Origin: Bradyrhizobium jicamae
GTDB lineage: Bacteria; Pseudomonadota; Alphaproteobacteria; Rhizobiales; Xanthobacteraceae
DNA: 64,000 bases
Direction: 5' to 3'
Assembly (NCBI RefSeq): GCF_018130695.1
Contig: NZ_JAFCJX010000007.1
Span: forward strand, 124,001 to 188,000
Below, piece by piece: positions 32,405 to 41,815 of this stretch (positions within the stretch are counted from its first letter, which is position 1; the number at the start of each line of letters is the position of its first letter). Below the pieces are notes generated by a model. The model made no database searches. It was not told the DNA's origin and saw only the letters and a program-made list of their open reading frames with translations. Position numbers and translations under genes: made by a program.

Positions 32405-33574
32405 CTACGCGTCCCACCGCACGGGCAAGTTCAACAGCCCGCGAAACGCCCAGCCGCCGATCTTCGCCGGCTGGTCCTCGAGCAGCCGTAGATTTTTCAG
32501 CCGCTTGAAGATCGCGGGCAGTGCGACGTCGGCGACCATGGCGCGGGAGGCCCAGGCGCCGGCGCAGAAATGCGGGCCGGCGCCGAAGGCGATGCTCTTG
32601 CTGGCGTCGCGGCGGATATCGAAGGCCTCCGCATTGGCAAAATGCTTCTCGTCGCGATTAGCCGAGCCGAACATCAGAAACACCCGTTCCTCGAGTTCGA
32701 ACACGACGTCGCGGATGGTCCAGGGCTTGGCGATCCGCCGCGGCGACATGCCGATCGGCGAGATCCAGCGGGCATATTCCTCGAAGGTCTGCATCCACGG
32801 GATGTCGCCGCGTTTGGCGAGCGCGAGCTGATCGGGATGGGTCAAGAGCGCCCACACCGTGCCGGCAATGGCGTCGCGCGGTTCGTTCTGGCCGCCGGAG
32901 ATCGCAAGCTTGATATTGGCGCGCACGCTCTCCATCGGCATGCCCGATTGCAGCATCACGCCGAGCAGGCTGAGGTCCGGCGCCTTGCTGAGCACGGGCA
33001 CCATGTCGTCGATCGCGGCATCGATGCCTGAGGTCGCGGCGTTGCAGCGCGCCTCGATCGCGGGATCGCCGGTGTAGTTGGCAATGCCGTCGATCATGCC
33101 CTGCGACCAAGCGTTCATGTCCTGGAAGCGCATGTTGGTCAGGCCGGTGATCGATTTCAGGCACTCGGCCGAGAACGGCAGCGCGAAAGCCTGGACGAAA
33201 TCGACCACGCCATCGCATGTGAGATCGTCGAGGATGCGGCTCGCATGGGCCTCGAACTGCGCGGTCCAGTGCGTCTTCACCGTCTTCGGCGAGATCGCCG
33301 GGAAGATCGCCTTGCGCTCGTTCATGTGCGCATCGCCATCCTTGCGCATCATGTTGTGGCCCATCAGCTTGTTCATCAGGCCCTGCGGCTGATGCGACGA
33401 GAACACGTCGATCTGCTTCTCCGAGACGAAGATGTCGTCGCGGCTGCACAGCAGCGTGCTGCCGAGCTGCGGCACGAAGACGATCGGCGCCTCCTTCCGC
33501 ATCCGCGCGAAGGTCGGGTAGGGGTCTGCCCAGAAGGCCGGGACGTCGATGTCGAAATGCGGCGCGGTGCTCAC
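32405..33574 (-). CDS. Cytochrome P450
   Basis: A soluble bacterial-type heme monooxygenase of 389 aa. The heme-ligand loop is FGAGPHFCAGAWASR, with the thiolate Cys near residue 345. The I-helix region is GGQNEPRDAIAGTVW; the usual acid-Thr pair is not obvious there (DAIAGT holds the Thr). An ERR-type Arg lies in the RRI/RRDA segments. No ferredoxin or reductase gene is adjacent. It lies 73 bp downstream of a LuxR-type regulator and is convergent with the lldD-like gene. Substrate unknown. Confidence 0.92.
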   Translation of the reverse strand: MSTAPHFDIDVPAFWADPYPTFARMRKEAPIVFVPQLGSTLLCSRDDIFVSEKQIDVFSSHQPQGLMNKLMGHNMMRKDGDAHMNERKAIFPAISPKTVKTHWTAQFEAHASRILDDLTCDGVVDFVQAFALPFSAECLKSITGLTNMRFQDMNAWSQGMIDGIANYTGDPAIEARCNAATSGIDAAIDDMVPVLSKAPDLSLLGVMLQSGMPMESVRANIKLAISGGQNEPRDAIAGTVWALLTHPDQLALAKRGDIPWMQTFEEYARWISPIGMSPRRIAKPWTIRDVVFELEERVFLMFGSANRDEKHFANAEAFDIRRDASKSIAFGAGPHFCAGAWASRAMVADVALPAIFKRLKNLRLLEDQPAKIGGWAFRGLLNLPVRWDA

Positions 33575-33646
33575 GGCGGTGTCCTCGATTTGCCGCAGCC
33601 TAGACCGGTGGACGTCAGCCGTCTGTCCCCATCGTTTGGGACAGCT

Positions 33647-34441
33647 TCAATTCAGCCGCTGACCTAAGGCCATCAGCCGCAGCGCGATGCCGAACAGTTC
33701 GTTTTGCGCGGAGATGCCGAGCTTGTCATAGGCGCGCTTGCGGTAGGTGAGGGCGGAATGCAGGCTGATGCCGAGGTCGGCTGCGATCGCTTCCGAGCTC
33801 AGGCCGGTCAGGATGCGCAGGCAAACCTCCTTCTCGCGCCCGGTCAGCATCGCGAAAGGCTCGGCCGTCGCGAACAGGGACTTGAGCCGGCCCAGGGGAT
33901 CATCGACGCTGAGATCGTCGCGCTGGAAATGCCGCGCCACGGCCGCGCTCACGGCCGGCGCGACGGAGGTCAGGCGCTGAATCTGCTCGCGGGAAAAGCG
34001 GCCCTGCGAGGTGATGCGATAAAAATTCACATAGAAGCAGGTGTCGTCGACCCAGATCGCGGTCGCGAATTTGTCGACGATGTCGGAATCCTCGAAGAAG
34101 ATTTTTCGGTAGCTGTCAGTGTAGGCGCGCCGCGCGAAGGCCGGCAGCACGATCGGTGCGGCCTGCGCCTGGCCCTCGAAGATCGCGTCGCGGTTCGGGT
34201 CGGCGCGATAAAAATGCTCGGAATAGGCGATGCCGAGATCGCGGCCGGTCGGGATGTTGCCGGCGTCGAGCAGGCAGGCGGACTGCATGCCCTTAAACGA
34301 GAACACCATGCAGTGCCCGACATCGGCGACGTTGCGCAATGCGCCGATCAGAGCGCGCGGAAAGCTGTCGCGTCCGATCGCCAGCACCGCCGGCGTGATG
34401 TCGCTGATCGCCTGTCGGCTGAAGGCGGAATTGGCCTTCAT
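33647..34441 (-). CDS. LuxR-type helix-turn-helix regulator
   Basis: A 264-aa regulator. The C-terminal domain (about 196-255) is a clear LuxR/GerE helix-turn-helix: LTGREKEVCLRILTGLSSEA and then IAADLGISLHSALTYRKRAY. The N-terminal 190 residues lack the known autoinducer-binding signature and have no receiver Asp; it is an unknown sensing domain. It is upstream of and co-directional with the P450 gene, so it probably controls it. Confidence 0.85.
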   Translation of the reverse strand: MKANSAFSRQAISDITPAVLAIGRDSFPRALIGALRNVADVGHCMVFSFKGMQSACLLDAGNIPTGRDLGIAYSEHFYRADPNRDAIFEGQAQAAPIVLPAFARRAYTDSYRKIFFEDSDIVDKFATAIWVDDTCFYVNFYRITSQGRFSREQIQRLTSVAPAVSAAVARHFQRDDLSVDDPLGRLKSLFATAEPFAMLTGREKEVCLRILTGLSSEAIAADLGISLHSALTYRKRAYDKLGISAQNELFGIALRLMALGQRLN

Positions 34442-34507
34442 GGGTGTCCTCCCGATGTGTTGCGGGAGAGACTATCAGCGACATCCGTGCCGTGGAAGCG
34501 CCTGGGC

Positions 34508-34870
34508 TTACGCCGCCGGCACCTGATCCAGGAAGCCGGTGATGCTGCGGATCCGGCCGTCCTTCAGCACCGCGAAGTCGGTGCCCTTGATCGGGCTGTC
34601 GACGCCGTCGGGGCCGAGGCCCCAGCAGAAGCGGACGTGGTCGCCGAAGCCGTTGGGCTGGCCGATCAGCGTGAATTTGAAGTCCGGGAACTTCTGCTGC
34701 ACGCCCGCGATCAGCGCGTCGACGCCGTCATGGCCGTCGCCGCTCATCAGCGGGTCGACATAGCGCGCATCGGCGGTCCAGTTCTCGCTCAGCAGCTCGC
34801 GGCGCCGGCTCGGCGTGCGCTCGTTCCAGAGATCGATGTAGCGGCGGGCGATGGTGGTGTGGTCGGTCAT
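34508..34870 (-). CDS. NTF2-like / SnoaL-type protein
   Basis: The start at 34870 (MTDHTTIARRYIDLWNE) has GGAGAG upstream and gives 120 aa. The sequence follows the cone-shaped NTF2/SnoaL fold: first helix ARRYIDLWNERT, DARYVDPLMSGDGHDGV, then LKDGRIRSITGFLDQVP. Members are isomerases, cyclases or stress-bound small-molecule binders; none can be chosen here. Confidence 0.85.
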   Translation of the reverse strand: MTDHTTIARRYIDLWNERTPSRRRELLSENWTADARYVDPLMSGDGHDGVDALIAGVQQKFPDFKFTLIGQPNGFGDHVRFCWGLGPDGVDSPIKGTDFAVLKDGRIRSITGFLDQVPAA

Positions 34871-35027
34871 GCTGCTCTCCCTCGAGTGTGCCGTGATCGG
34901 CTGTTGCGGACTATCGAAGGTTCGCACGCAGCTATCGATTACCTCGGAGGTCATGGCTCGCGCTACGGTGCGGACGCGCCGCTTAATCTATTTCTGCGGG
35001 CAGTTCGCGCGGAAGATCGCAGCAGAA

Positions 35028-35060
35028 CGGAACCCGGCAGCCTTTATGGCTGCCGTTCCG
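35028..35060. other. Hairpin CGGAAC..GGCAGCC / GGCTGCCGTTCCG
   Basis: An almost perfect stem with loop TTTAT in the divergent region between the NTF2-like gene and the PhaC-like gene. There is no T-tract, so it is not a standard terminator; it may be a repeat remnant or a regulatory structure in the leader of the rightward gene. Confidence 0.45.
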
Positions 35061-35143
35061 CCGGATTTGGCGTAGAGTGACGGACCTGATTTCGTCGGTC
35101 CTCGATCGGGATCGGCGCCGACCCCATCGGCATCCATCCATCG

Positions 35144-36289
35144 GTGAACAGGTTGACGGACAAGGCACGGCCTCCGGAACGGCATGCCGGCGCCGATTTG
35201 GCGCAGCAGTTATGGCTGTGGCCGTTTGAAGCCACGCGGTTGATGCTGGACGCCTATTGGCCAGGCTTTGCCGATCGGGCCGCGATGCCCGCAGACGAGC
35301 CGCCGCTGTCCTGGACAACGCCGAACACAATCGCACTGCAGCTGCCGTCGATGCGCTTGCTGGATTTTTCGCAAGGCGCCGAAGGTCAGCCGTTGCTGGT
35401 CTGCGCACCCTATGCCCTGCACCGCGCGCTGATTGCGGATTTCGCGCCCGGCCACAGCCTGGTCGAGTTGCTGCGCGACGCCGGCGTCGCGCGGCTTCAT
35501 CTCACCGACTGGCGCGCGGCCACGTCGGAGATGCGCTACTTCTCGATCGACACCTATCTTGCCGATCTCAACGTCGCCGTCGACGAGATCGGGTCTCCGG
35601 TCGATCTTGTTGGACTCTGCCAGGGCGGCTGGTTGTCACTGCTGTATGCGGCGCGCTTTCCCGGCAAGGTGCGGCGGCTTGTGCTCGCGGGCAGCCCGAT
35701 CGACGTCTCGGTGCCGTCGCAGATATCGATGATGGTGGCCTCGCTTCCGCAGCCAGGCATCGAGGCGATGGTGGGTCAGGCCGACGGCATCATCAGTGGC
35801 AGGCAGATGCGGCAGTTCTGGAGCATACCCTTCAGCCCGGGTGACGTGGAGACGGTGTTGCAGCGGGATCTGTTGAAATCAGCGGCCGGCGCGGCGTTGC
35901 TCGATCGCTTCGAGCGTTGGAATCGCGAGACGCTGGATTTGCCGGGGACCTATTACCTCGAGGTCACGGACTGGATATTTCGCCAGAACAGGATCGCTCA
36001 CGGACATTTCGTCGCGCTCGGCCGCGCGGTCGATCTCACCGATGTGAAGGTGCCGGTCTTCCTGCTCGCCGCCGAGAACGACATCGTCGTCCCGCGCGAC
36101 CAGGCGCTTGCGACCGCGGGACTGCTGGGCACACAGCCGGCGTGGCTGGAGCGCGCCATCGAGCCGTGCGGTCACCACAGCCTCTTCATGGGCTGCAAGG
36201 TCCTGAACAATTCATGGCGCCGGATCGCCCGCTGGCTGCAGGCCGATCTCGGCGATATCAAGGGCGAGAAGCCGCGAAGAAGCGCGTGA
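35144..36289 (+). CDS. PhaC-like alpha/beta hydrolase (lipase box GLCQGG)
   Basis: A 381-aa alpha/beta hydrolase with GLCQGGW, the Gly-x-Cys-x-Gly-Gly box of polyhydroxyalkanoate synthases where Cys replaces Ser. The other triad members fit: Asp in AENDIVVP and His in CGHHSLF. It lacks the long N-terminal domain of housekeeping PhaC. LTDWRAATSEMRYFSIDTYL matches the synthase core. An acyl-CoA-dependent polymerase or transferase is possible. Two genes away lies a PHB-depolymerase-like esterase. The start at 35144 has no strong ribosome site. Confidence 0.75.
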   Translation: MNRLTDKARPPERHAGADLAQQLWLWPFEATRLMLDAYWPGFADRAAMPADEPPLSWTTPNTIALQLPSMRLLDFSQGAEGQPLLVCAPYALHRALIADFAPGHSLVELLRDAGVARLHLTDWRAATSEMRYFSIDTYLADLNVAVDEIGSPVDLVGLCQGGWLSLLYAARFPGKVRRLVLAGSPIDVSVPSQISMMVASLPQPGIEAMVGQADGIISGRQMRQFWSIPFSPGDVETVLQRDLLKSAAGAALLDRFERWNRETLDLPGTYYLEVTDWIFRQNRIAHGHFVALGRAVDLTDVKVPVFLLAAENDIVVPRDQALATAGLLGTQPAWLERAIEPCGHHSLFMGCKVLNNSWRRIARWLQADLGDIKGEKPRRSA

Positions 36290-36302
36290 GGCGCTGATGC
36301 AA

Positions 36303-36337
36303 GATGCCCCGAATTGCAGTTTGCAATCCGGGGCATC
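36303..36337. terminator. Bidirectional hairpin between convergent genes
   Basis: Arms GATGCCCCG and CGGGGCATC plus inner ATTGCA/TGCAAT around loop GTT form a long stem between the PhaC-like gene (ends 36289) and ridA (ends 36370), which converge. Only short T/A runs follow, so efficiency is uncertain. Confidence 0.6.
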
Positions 36338-36369
36338 AAGAGCTTGTCGCGATGTCCGAGGTCCGCGCT

Positions 36370-36720
36370 TTACTTCGCGGCGACCACCATGATCTCGACA
36401 TTGTACTGGGGCGCGGCGAGCTTCGCCTCGACGGTGGCGCGCGCCGGGGTATTGCCGGCCGACACCCAGCCATCCCACACCGCGTTCATCTCGGGGAAGG
36501 TCTTCATGTCGGTGATGTAGATCGTCGCGCTGAGGAGCTTTGACTTGTCGGTGCCGGCCTTGGCGAGATGGCCGTCGATGATCGACAGGACGTCCTTGGT
36601 CTGGTCGGTGACGCTGCCGCCGGCGGCCTTGCCGGCGACGACGCCGGCCAGATAGACGGTGTTGCCGTGCACGACGACCTGGCTCATGCGCGGGCCGGCT
36701 TCGAAACGCTGAATGCTCAT
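36370..36720 (-). CDS. RidA family (YjgF/UK114) imine/enamine deaminase
   Basis: A 116-aa protein starting MSIQRFEAGPRMSQVVVHGN. It forms trimers and hydrolyses reactive 2-aminoacrylate-type imines. Seen are TVYLAGVVAG, the KDVLSIIDGHLAKAG helix and the conserved SATIYITDMKTFPEMNAVW. The family's Arg that binds the carboxylate is in TPARATVEAKLA. It resembles a RidA subgroup member (Rid7-like), so the symbol ridA is not given. Neighbours do not indicate a specific pathway. Confidence 0.9.
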   Translation of the reverse strand: MSIQRFEAGPRMSQVVVHGNTVYLAGVVAGKAAGGSVTDQTKDVLSIIDGHLAKAGTDKSKLLSATIYITDMKTFPEMNAVWDGWVSAGNTPARATVEAKLAAPQYNVEIMVVAAK

Positions 36721-36799
36721 TGGGATCTCCACTTGAATGGCGGGCACTCCTTACCCTGCCGAAGCCGCGACCGCCACTGTGCATTTTGCAATGCGCATC

Positions 36800-37717
36800 T
36801 CACGGAAATCGCTTGAAAAACGACCAGATCGTCTCGGCGCCGTCGATGTCGTGGTTCTGCGGGCCGAGCAGGTTGGTGGCGAGCCGTGCGAAGCGCGCAT
36901 CGGTCGATGTGCCGGGCATGCGATGGCCGCCGCCGTTGACGCGATAGAGCAGGACATCGCGGCCCGCCGGGCAGCGCGACTCGATCCGGGTCACGGTCGA
37001 CTGATCGCCGGTGTCGCGGTCTTCGAGATTGACAGACGCGGCATCCCTGGCCTCGCAACCGTTGATCCGGCGCCAGAACGCCACCGTCTTCTCGGTCGAC
37101 CAGAACCCGTCGGCCGCGAAGCGCGAGGTCCCGCGGCCGCCCCGATAGGGGATCAGCGGATCGTCGGTGCCATTCATCATCAAGAGCGGAACGGGCCGCG
37201 ACGGCTGGCAGGCGCGGCTCGACGCTTCGGTGAGGTTCATGATCACGCTCGCCGCCGCTGCGAACAGATCGGCGCGCTTGCACAGCAGCGTCATCGTCAT
37301 CGCGCCGCCATTGGAGACGCCGGTGACGTAGATGCGCTTCGGATCGGCGGTGCCGTCGTCGACGAATGTCTTGATCAGCTGCGTGATGAAAGCGACGTCG
37401 TCGGTGCCATCGGGCGGGGCGCTGCCGGCGCGCTCTTCATACACCCGCAGGTCGGCCCAGGCCCGATTGAGCCCATCGGGAAACACCACGGTAAAATGCT
37501 CCCGCCTGGCGACAGCAGGCCACGACGTCCGCGTCGCCATATCGGCGCCGCTCTGGGTCTTGCCGTGCAGCACGATCACCAGCGGCGCCGGCCTGGTCTC
37601 CGGCATTTGCGCCGCGTAGGTCCGCGTCGTGCCGTCGACCTTGATCGTCTCCGCGCGCACCGGTGACGCAATGGTCAGCGCGATCATCAATCCTGCAAGC
37701 AGCGCAAAGGGATTCAT
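36800..37717 (-). CDS. Secreted PHB-depolymerase-like (LpqC/Fae type) esterase
   Basis: The start at 37717 (MNPFALLAGLMIALTIASPV) gives a clean signal peptide cut after VRAE and 305 aa; upstream in-frame starts would hide the signal. The catalytic serine is in GVSNGGAM, Asp in NGTDDPL and His in GGGHRMPG. The oxyanion-side motif is VVLHGKTQSG. The family includes extracellular PHB depolymerases, feruloyl esterases and acetylxylan esterases. It was probably named depolymerase in related genomes, but the actual ester is not known. Confidence 0.85.
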   Translation of the reverse strand: MNPFALLAGLMIALTIASPVRAETIKVDGTTRTYAAQMPETRPAPLVIVLHGKTQSGADMATRTSWPAVARREHFTVVFPDGLNRAWADLRVYEERAGSAPPDGTDDVAFITQLIKTFVDDGTADPKRIYVTGVSNGGAMTMTLLCKRADLFAAAASVIMNLTEASSRACQPSRPVPLLMMNGTDDPLIPYRGGRGTSRFAADGFWSTEKTVAFWRRINGCEARDAASVNLEDRDTGDQSTVTRIESRCPAGRDVLLYRVNGGGHRMPGTSTDARFARLATNLLGPQNHDIDGAETIWSFFKRFP

Positions 37718-37914
37718 CGCTCTGAATTTTTCCCTGACTGGTGCGGCGAAGCGAAGCATCGCGCAGAGTCGATTCAACGCGCGAGTCCAAAGCAACAGCC
37801 TGACAGCGTGATCGACGCAAGCGCATGGCAGGGTCGCAAATCGCGTCGGATGAAACATGGTATTGCTTTTGTTTGCAATTGAGAGTTGAAGTTAACTTTC
37901 TGAGGGGAACTGAT

Positions 37915-38922
37915 TTGCTTCAGCTGGAGGCATATCTCGGCCTGCCCGAGGTGCTTCGCTTGATCGAAGAAAAGCTGGGGGCAGGTGTCTGGCGCTGCGA
38001 TGCTGGCGGCCAAATGCAATGGTCGCGGGGCTTTTTTTGGCTGCTCGGACTGGATCCGCACGCGGTGACTCCGTCATACGCAGAGATCCAGCGAAGAGTT
38101 CATCCCGACGATCGCCGTCCGAATAGCGATCCCGGCGAGCTGATGACGGACCGCTCGCTGCTCGATGGCGAATTTCGCATCGTGCGGCCCAATGGCGCAC
38201 TCCGCTGGATTCACTGCCACACGGAAGTGCTGCTGGATAGCGCCGGTGAGCCGGAATGCATTCTCGGAATCGCAGTGGACATCACCGCGCAACGTCGGTT
38301 GCATCAGACGCTGCGAATAGACGCCGAGCGCTACAGCGCCCTGACCCAGGTGGCCGGCGGTCTGCTGTGGATCGGCAGTTCAGACGGTCGAATCACGGCG
38401 CTGCCGAATGGCGAGAAGAGACCGGAGTCGCATCGGTTCTTCGGCAAGGGCTGGGTTGAACTTCTTCACGCAGAGGAACGTGAGGCTGCCTTGCGAAGCT
38501 GGACGACGTCTGCCGAAACGGGACGTCCCTACAGTGTCGAACATCGGTTGCGCCAGCCCGACAATACCTATCGGTGGCACCGATGTTCGGCCGTGCCTGT
38601 CACCAATGGCGATGGCAGCATTCGGGAATGGATGGGGGTCTCGATTGACGTGCACCAGGAAAAACTCTCCGTTCCGCACGCGGCAACGTCGCGGCTGACC
38701 GGCGCGCAATTGCGCGCGGCCCGGGGCATCCTGAATTGGTCGGTGAAGCAATTGGCCGCGCGAACCGGAATCTCTTCCGCGATCATCCGGCGGCTCGAGG
38801 AGTACAATGATGCTCCACAGATGCCAGATGGCGCGATGGAGATCCTTCACCGCGTCTTTTCGGATGCGGGCGTTGAGTTCTTGTTCCCTGCCGGCGGAAA
38901 GCCTGGAGTCCGGCCTCGCTAA
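37915..38922 (+). CDS. PAS-PAS sensor with C-terminal XRE-type helix-turn-helix
   Basis: The TTG start at 37915 is chosen because GAGGGGAA lies 7 nt upstream, giving 335 aa; an ATG at 37825 has no ribosome site. Two PAS fold-3 domains follow (about 15-130 with GEFRIVRPNGALRWI, and 135-255 with RLRQPDNTYRWHRCSAVPV). The end (about 268-315) is an XRE/Cro helix-turn-helix, LTGAQLRAARGILNWSVKQL. There is no kinase or output other than DNA binding, so it is a one-component PAS regulator. Soluble. Confidence 0.85.
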   Translation: MLQLEAYLGLPEVLRLIEEKLGAGVWRCDAGGQMQWSRGFFWLLGLDPHAVTPSYAEIQRRVHPDDRRPNSDPGELMTDRSLLDGEFRIVRPNGALRWIHCHTEVLLDSAGEPECILGIAVDITAQRRLHQTLRIDAERYSALTQVAGGLLWIGSSDGRITALPNGEKRPESHRFFGKGWVELLHAEEREAALRSWTTSAETGRPYSVEHRLRQPDNTYRWHRCSAVPVTNGDGSIREWMGVSIDVHQEKLSVPHAATSRLTGAQLRAARGILNWSVKQLAARTGISSAIIRRLEEYNDAPQMPDGAMEILHRVFSDAGVEFLFPAGGKPGVRPR

Positions 38923-39343
38923 TCACGGTGAGACAGCTTGTCGCAATGATTGTCCGCTCTCTGACGATCGGTTTGAACGGCTGCCTGAACTCAGTTTTTG
39001 GGTTGCTCGTGCATCGCGCGACCCGAGCAAATGAAAAAATTTGCGGAGCGCGGATGACCTGAGTTTCCGGGTACCGCCGACGTAGAAATTTTTGCGCCCA
39101 CCAGGAAAATCAGGGTCAATTTTTTCTTAACGCGCCCATAAGCAATCGCCGTCACCCTCGTCCACACGCTGAAGTAGGGGGACGTGGAGCGTGCGGTACA
39201 AGGGTAGTCGGGCGAGCCGGCGACCGATCCGGTCGGCATCCGACGAAAAAGCCGTCGTCGGCTGCGGCGCCCAGGCACATCACATTCAAATCCATTCTTG
39301 CCCAGTTTTTTGCAACGGGTCCAACGACCCTCGGAGCGTTGCC
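38923..39343. other. 421-bp gap upstream of the chemoreceptor gene
   Basis: No gene is supported. The stretch is comparatively A/T-rich around 39030-39140 and presumably holds the chemoreceptor promoter. I could not recognise a sigma-28 type box. The frame upstream of ATG 39344 is open but unlike coding sequence. Confidence 0.5.
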
Positions 39344-41446
39344 ATGCCTTTCAAACTTCGTATTCGCGGCCGGCTGATTTCCGGATTCCTAGCCGTTTGC
39401 GCGATCATCGCGCTGTCAGTCGGATACACGGTGTATGCGGTTGACGGGATTTCCACGACCGTCGATCGCATGGTGAAGCTGCGCACACCCGTCGCGCTCG
39501 CGAGCACGGAACTGGTCGGCAATCTCTATTCCACGCTGGCGACATTGCGTGGCTATCTCCTGACCGGAAATCCGCAAGGCAAGCTCGATCGAGCTGCGAT
39601 GTGGAAGGAGATGGACGCGACCACTGCTGCCTTCGATGAGATGGCAACACGTTTCAGCAATCCCGAGAACAAGCAAAAATGGATTGAGGCCAAGACGCTG
39701 CTCGCGGAATTCCGGGCCGCCCAGGACAAGGCCGAAGCCATTGCCTTCACCTCCGATGCGTATCCTGCGACCAAGCTTCTGGTGAGCGAAGCCGGCCCTC
39801 GCGCTGAAACGATCTTCTCGGCGATCACCGGGATGATCAACGAGGAGGAAGGCCTGGAGGCGACTGCCGAGCGAAAGAGACTGCTGAAGGCCATGGCAGA
39901 TACACGGGGCAATTTTGCCGCTGCCACCGCGCAGCTTCGCATGTACCTGTTGTCGGGCGAGAAGAACGACAAGGAAAAATTCTTCAAGCCGTGGGAGCTC
40001 TTTGAGAAGGGCTATGCGGCCGTGGCCATAAGAAAGGAGCTGCTGACCGCGACCCAGCTGCTGGCCTTCGAGAAGATCGCGAAGGCACGGAGCGAATTTG
40101 CTCCGCTGTTCGAGAAGATGTTCTCGCTCCGGGAGTCCCAGGACTGGAATGCGGCCGTGCAAATTCTCGTCACCGAAGCGGCGCCGCGCGCGGTGAAGAT
40201 CCTCGATCTGCTCGACGGGCCTAAGGGTGCTGACGGCACGCGCTCCGGCGGCATCAAGACGAACCAGAAGAGGATGTTGGCCGAAGGAAGCCAGGAGGTG
40301 CAAACCGGCATATCGTCCCTGAAGCTGGTCCTGTGGGGCCTGCTGGCGGCGGGACTTGGGCTTGGCGCCGCGATCGCGCTGCTCACCGCCCGTGCGATCG
40401 CAGGTCCGATCCACGGAATGACGGCAGCCATGGCCCGGCTCGCGAATGGCGACATGTCGACTGCGATCCCCGGCACGGGCCGCGCCGACGAGGTCGGCGA
40501 GATGGCGGAGGCGGTTCAGGTCTTCAAGGACAATATGATTGAAACGGACCGGCTGCGTGCCGAACAGGCGCAATCCGAGGCGCGTGCCGTCGCCACGCGA
40601 AAGGCCGACATGAACCAGCTCGCGGGCCGGTTCGAGGATGCGGTCGGAGAGATCATCGAAACGCTGTCGTCATCCTCGACCGAGCTCGAGGCGGCGGCCC
40701 GAACCCTGAGCCGGACGGCCGAGAGCACCCAGGAGCGCTCCGGCATGGTCGCTGCCGCGTCCGAGGAAGCTTCGACCAACGTTCAATCGGTTGCTTCCGC
40801 CACCGAAGAGATGAGCTCGTCCGTCACTGAAATCAGCCGCCAGGTGCAGGACGCCGCCAGGATCGCCGGCGCGGCGGTGGACCAGGCCCAGAAAACCAAC
40901 GATCGCGTCAACAAGCTGTCGCAGGCGGCAACCCGGATCGGTGACGTGGTCGAGCTGATCAACACGATCGCGGGACAGACCAATCTTTTGGCCTTGAACG
41001 CAACGATCGAAGCGGCGCGCGCCGGCGAGGCGGGACGCGGCTTTGCCGTCGTTGCATCCGAGGTCAAGGCGCTGGCCGAGCAAACCGCGAAGGCGACCGG
41101 CGAGATCAGCCACCAGATCGCCGACATCCAGGTCGCCACTCAGGATTCGGTCGTCGCGATCAGGGAGATCAGCGGCACGATCGGCCGCATCTCGGAAATC
41201 TCCTCAGCCATCGCGGCCGCGGTGGAAGAGCAGGGCATGGCCACGCAGGAGATCTCGCGCAACATCCAGCAGGCCGCGCAAGGCACCCACCAGGTGGCTT
41301 CCAATATCACCGATGTGCAGCAGGGGGCCACGGAAACCGGCTCTGCCTCGAGCCAGGTCCTGACCTCGGCGCAGACGCTGTCGAACGACAGCGTGCGGCT
41401 GAAGACGGAGGTTGAGAAATTCCTGTCCACCGTCCGCGCGGCTTGA
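39344..41446 (+). CDS. Methyl-accepting chemotaxis protein
   Basis: A 700-aa transmembrane chemoreceptor. TM1 (about 12-32, [20 protein letters not shown]) and a periplasmic helical sensor of about 290 residues are followed by TM2 (about 326-348, [20 protein letters not shown]), HAMP (about 349-402, [20 protein letters not shown]) and the signalling domain with hairpin tip [20 protein letters not shown]. The periplasmic start ([16 protein letters not shown]) is of the 4-helix-bundle/CHASE3 kind. No CheR-binding pentapeptide is seen at the C-terminus. The ligand is unknown. A 114-aa gene starts 8 bp downstream. Confidence 0.95.
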   Translation: MPFKLRIRGRLISGFLAVCAIIALSVGYTVYAVDGISTTVDRMVKLRTPVALASTELVGNLYSTLATLRGYLLTGNPQGKLDRAAMWKEMDATTAAFDEMATRFSNPENKQKWIEAKTLLAEFRAAQDKAEAIAFTSDAYPATKLLVSEAGPRAETIFSAITGMINEEEGLEATAERKRLLKAMADTRGNFAAATAQLRMYLLSGEKNDKEKFFKPWELFEKGYAAVAIRKELLTATQLLAFEKIAKARSEFAPLFEKMFSLRESQDWNAAVQILVTEAAPRAVKILDLLDGPKGADGTRSGGIKTNQKRMLAEGSQEVQTGISSLKLVLWGLLAAGLGLGAAIALLTARAIAGPIHGMTAAMARLANGDMSTAIPGTGRADEVGEMAEAVQVFKDNMIETDRLRAEQAQSEARAVATRKADMNQLAGRFEDAVGEIIETLSSSSTELEAAARTLSRTAESTQERSGMVAAASEEASTNVQSVASATEEMSSSVTEISRQVQDAARIAGAAVDQAQKTNDRVNKLSQAATRIGDVVELINTIAGQTNLLALNATIEAARAGEAGRGFAVVASEVKALAEQTAKATGEISHQIADIQVATQDSVVAIREISGTIGRISEISSAIAAAVEEQGMATQEISRNIQQAAQGTHQVASNITDVQQGATETGSASSQVLTSAQTLSNDSVRLKTEVEKFLSTVRAA

Positions 41447-41454
41447 GGGACCTC

Positions 41455-41799
41455 ATGACCAGCACCCCAACATCGGCAGGTCATGCTGCGGCGTCTGTCG
41501 CAACCATCCGTGACGGGCTGTCCGAGCCGGCGGCCGCGAACATCATCCCGCTGCCATTCAGTCGCGAGCGCTACCTGATCGTCCAGACCAGGACGGACTG
41601 CGAAGCGTTGCGACAGAACGTCAACGTCGTTGTCGAATGCATCGCAGCCCTCAAGGATTTCCTCGAGCGCGTCGATGACGTGTCGGTGCGTGAGGAGTTT
41701 CGGCCCCAGCTCGATCGGCTCAACGAGTTGCTCCTGGTCCGGCTCGATCAGCTGTCCGCCGCGGATCGCCTGCTGCGGGAGATGCTTCCCTACACCTGA
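41455..41799 (+). CDS. Hypothetical helical protein coupled to the chemoreceptor
   Basis: A 114-aa protein starting MTSTPTSAGHAAASVATIRD. After a disordered Ala-rich N-terminus (1-35) it is a helical, probably dimeric coiled coil (CEALRQNVNVVVECIAALKD; QLDRLNELLLVRLDQLSAAD). The 8-bp spacing from the chemoreceptor stop suggests co-translation and a role near receptor arrays, which is inference. Confidence 0.65.
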   Translation: MTSTPTSAGHAAASVATIRDGLSEPAAANIIPLPFSRERYLIVQTRTDCEALRQNVNVVVECIAALKDFLERVDDVSVREEFRPQLDRLNELLLVRLDQLSAADRLLREMLPYT

Positions 41800-41815
41800 G
41801 ACGGGACGGATCGCG

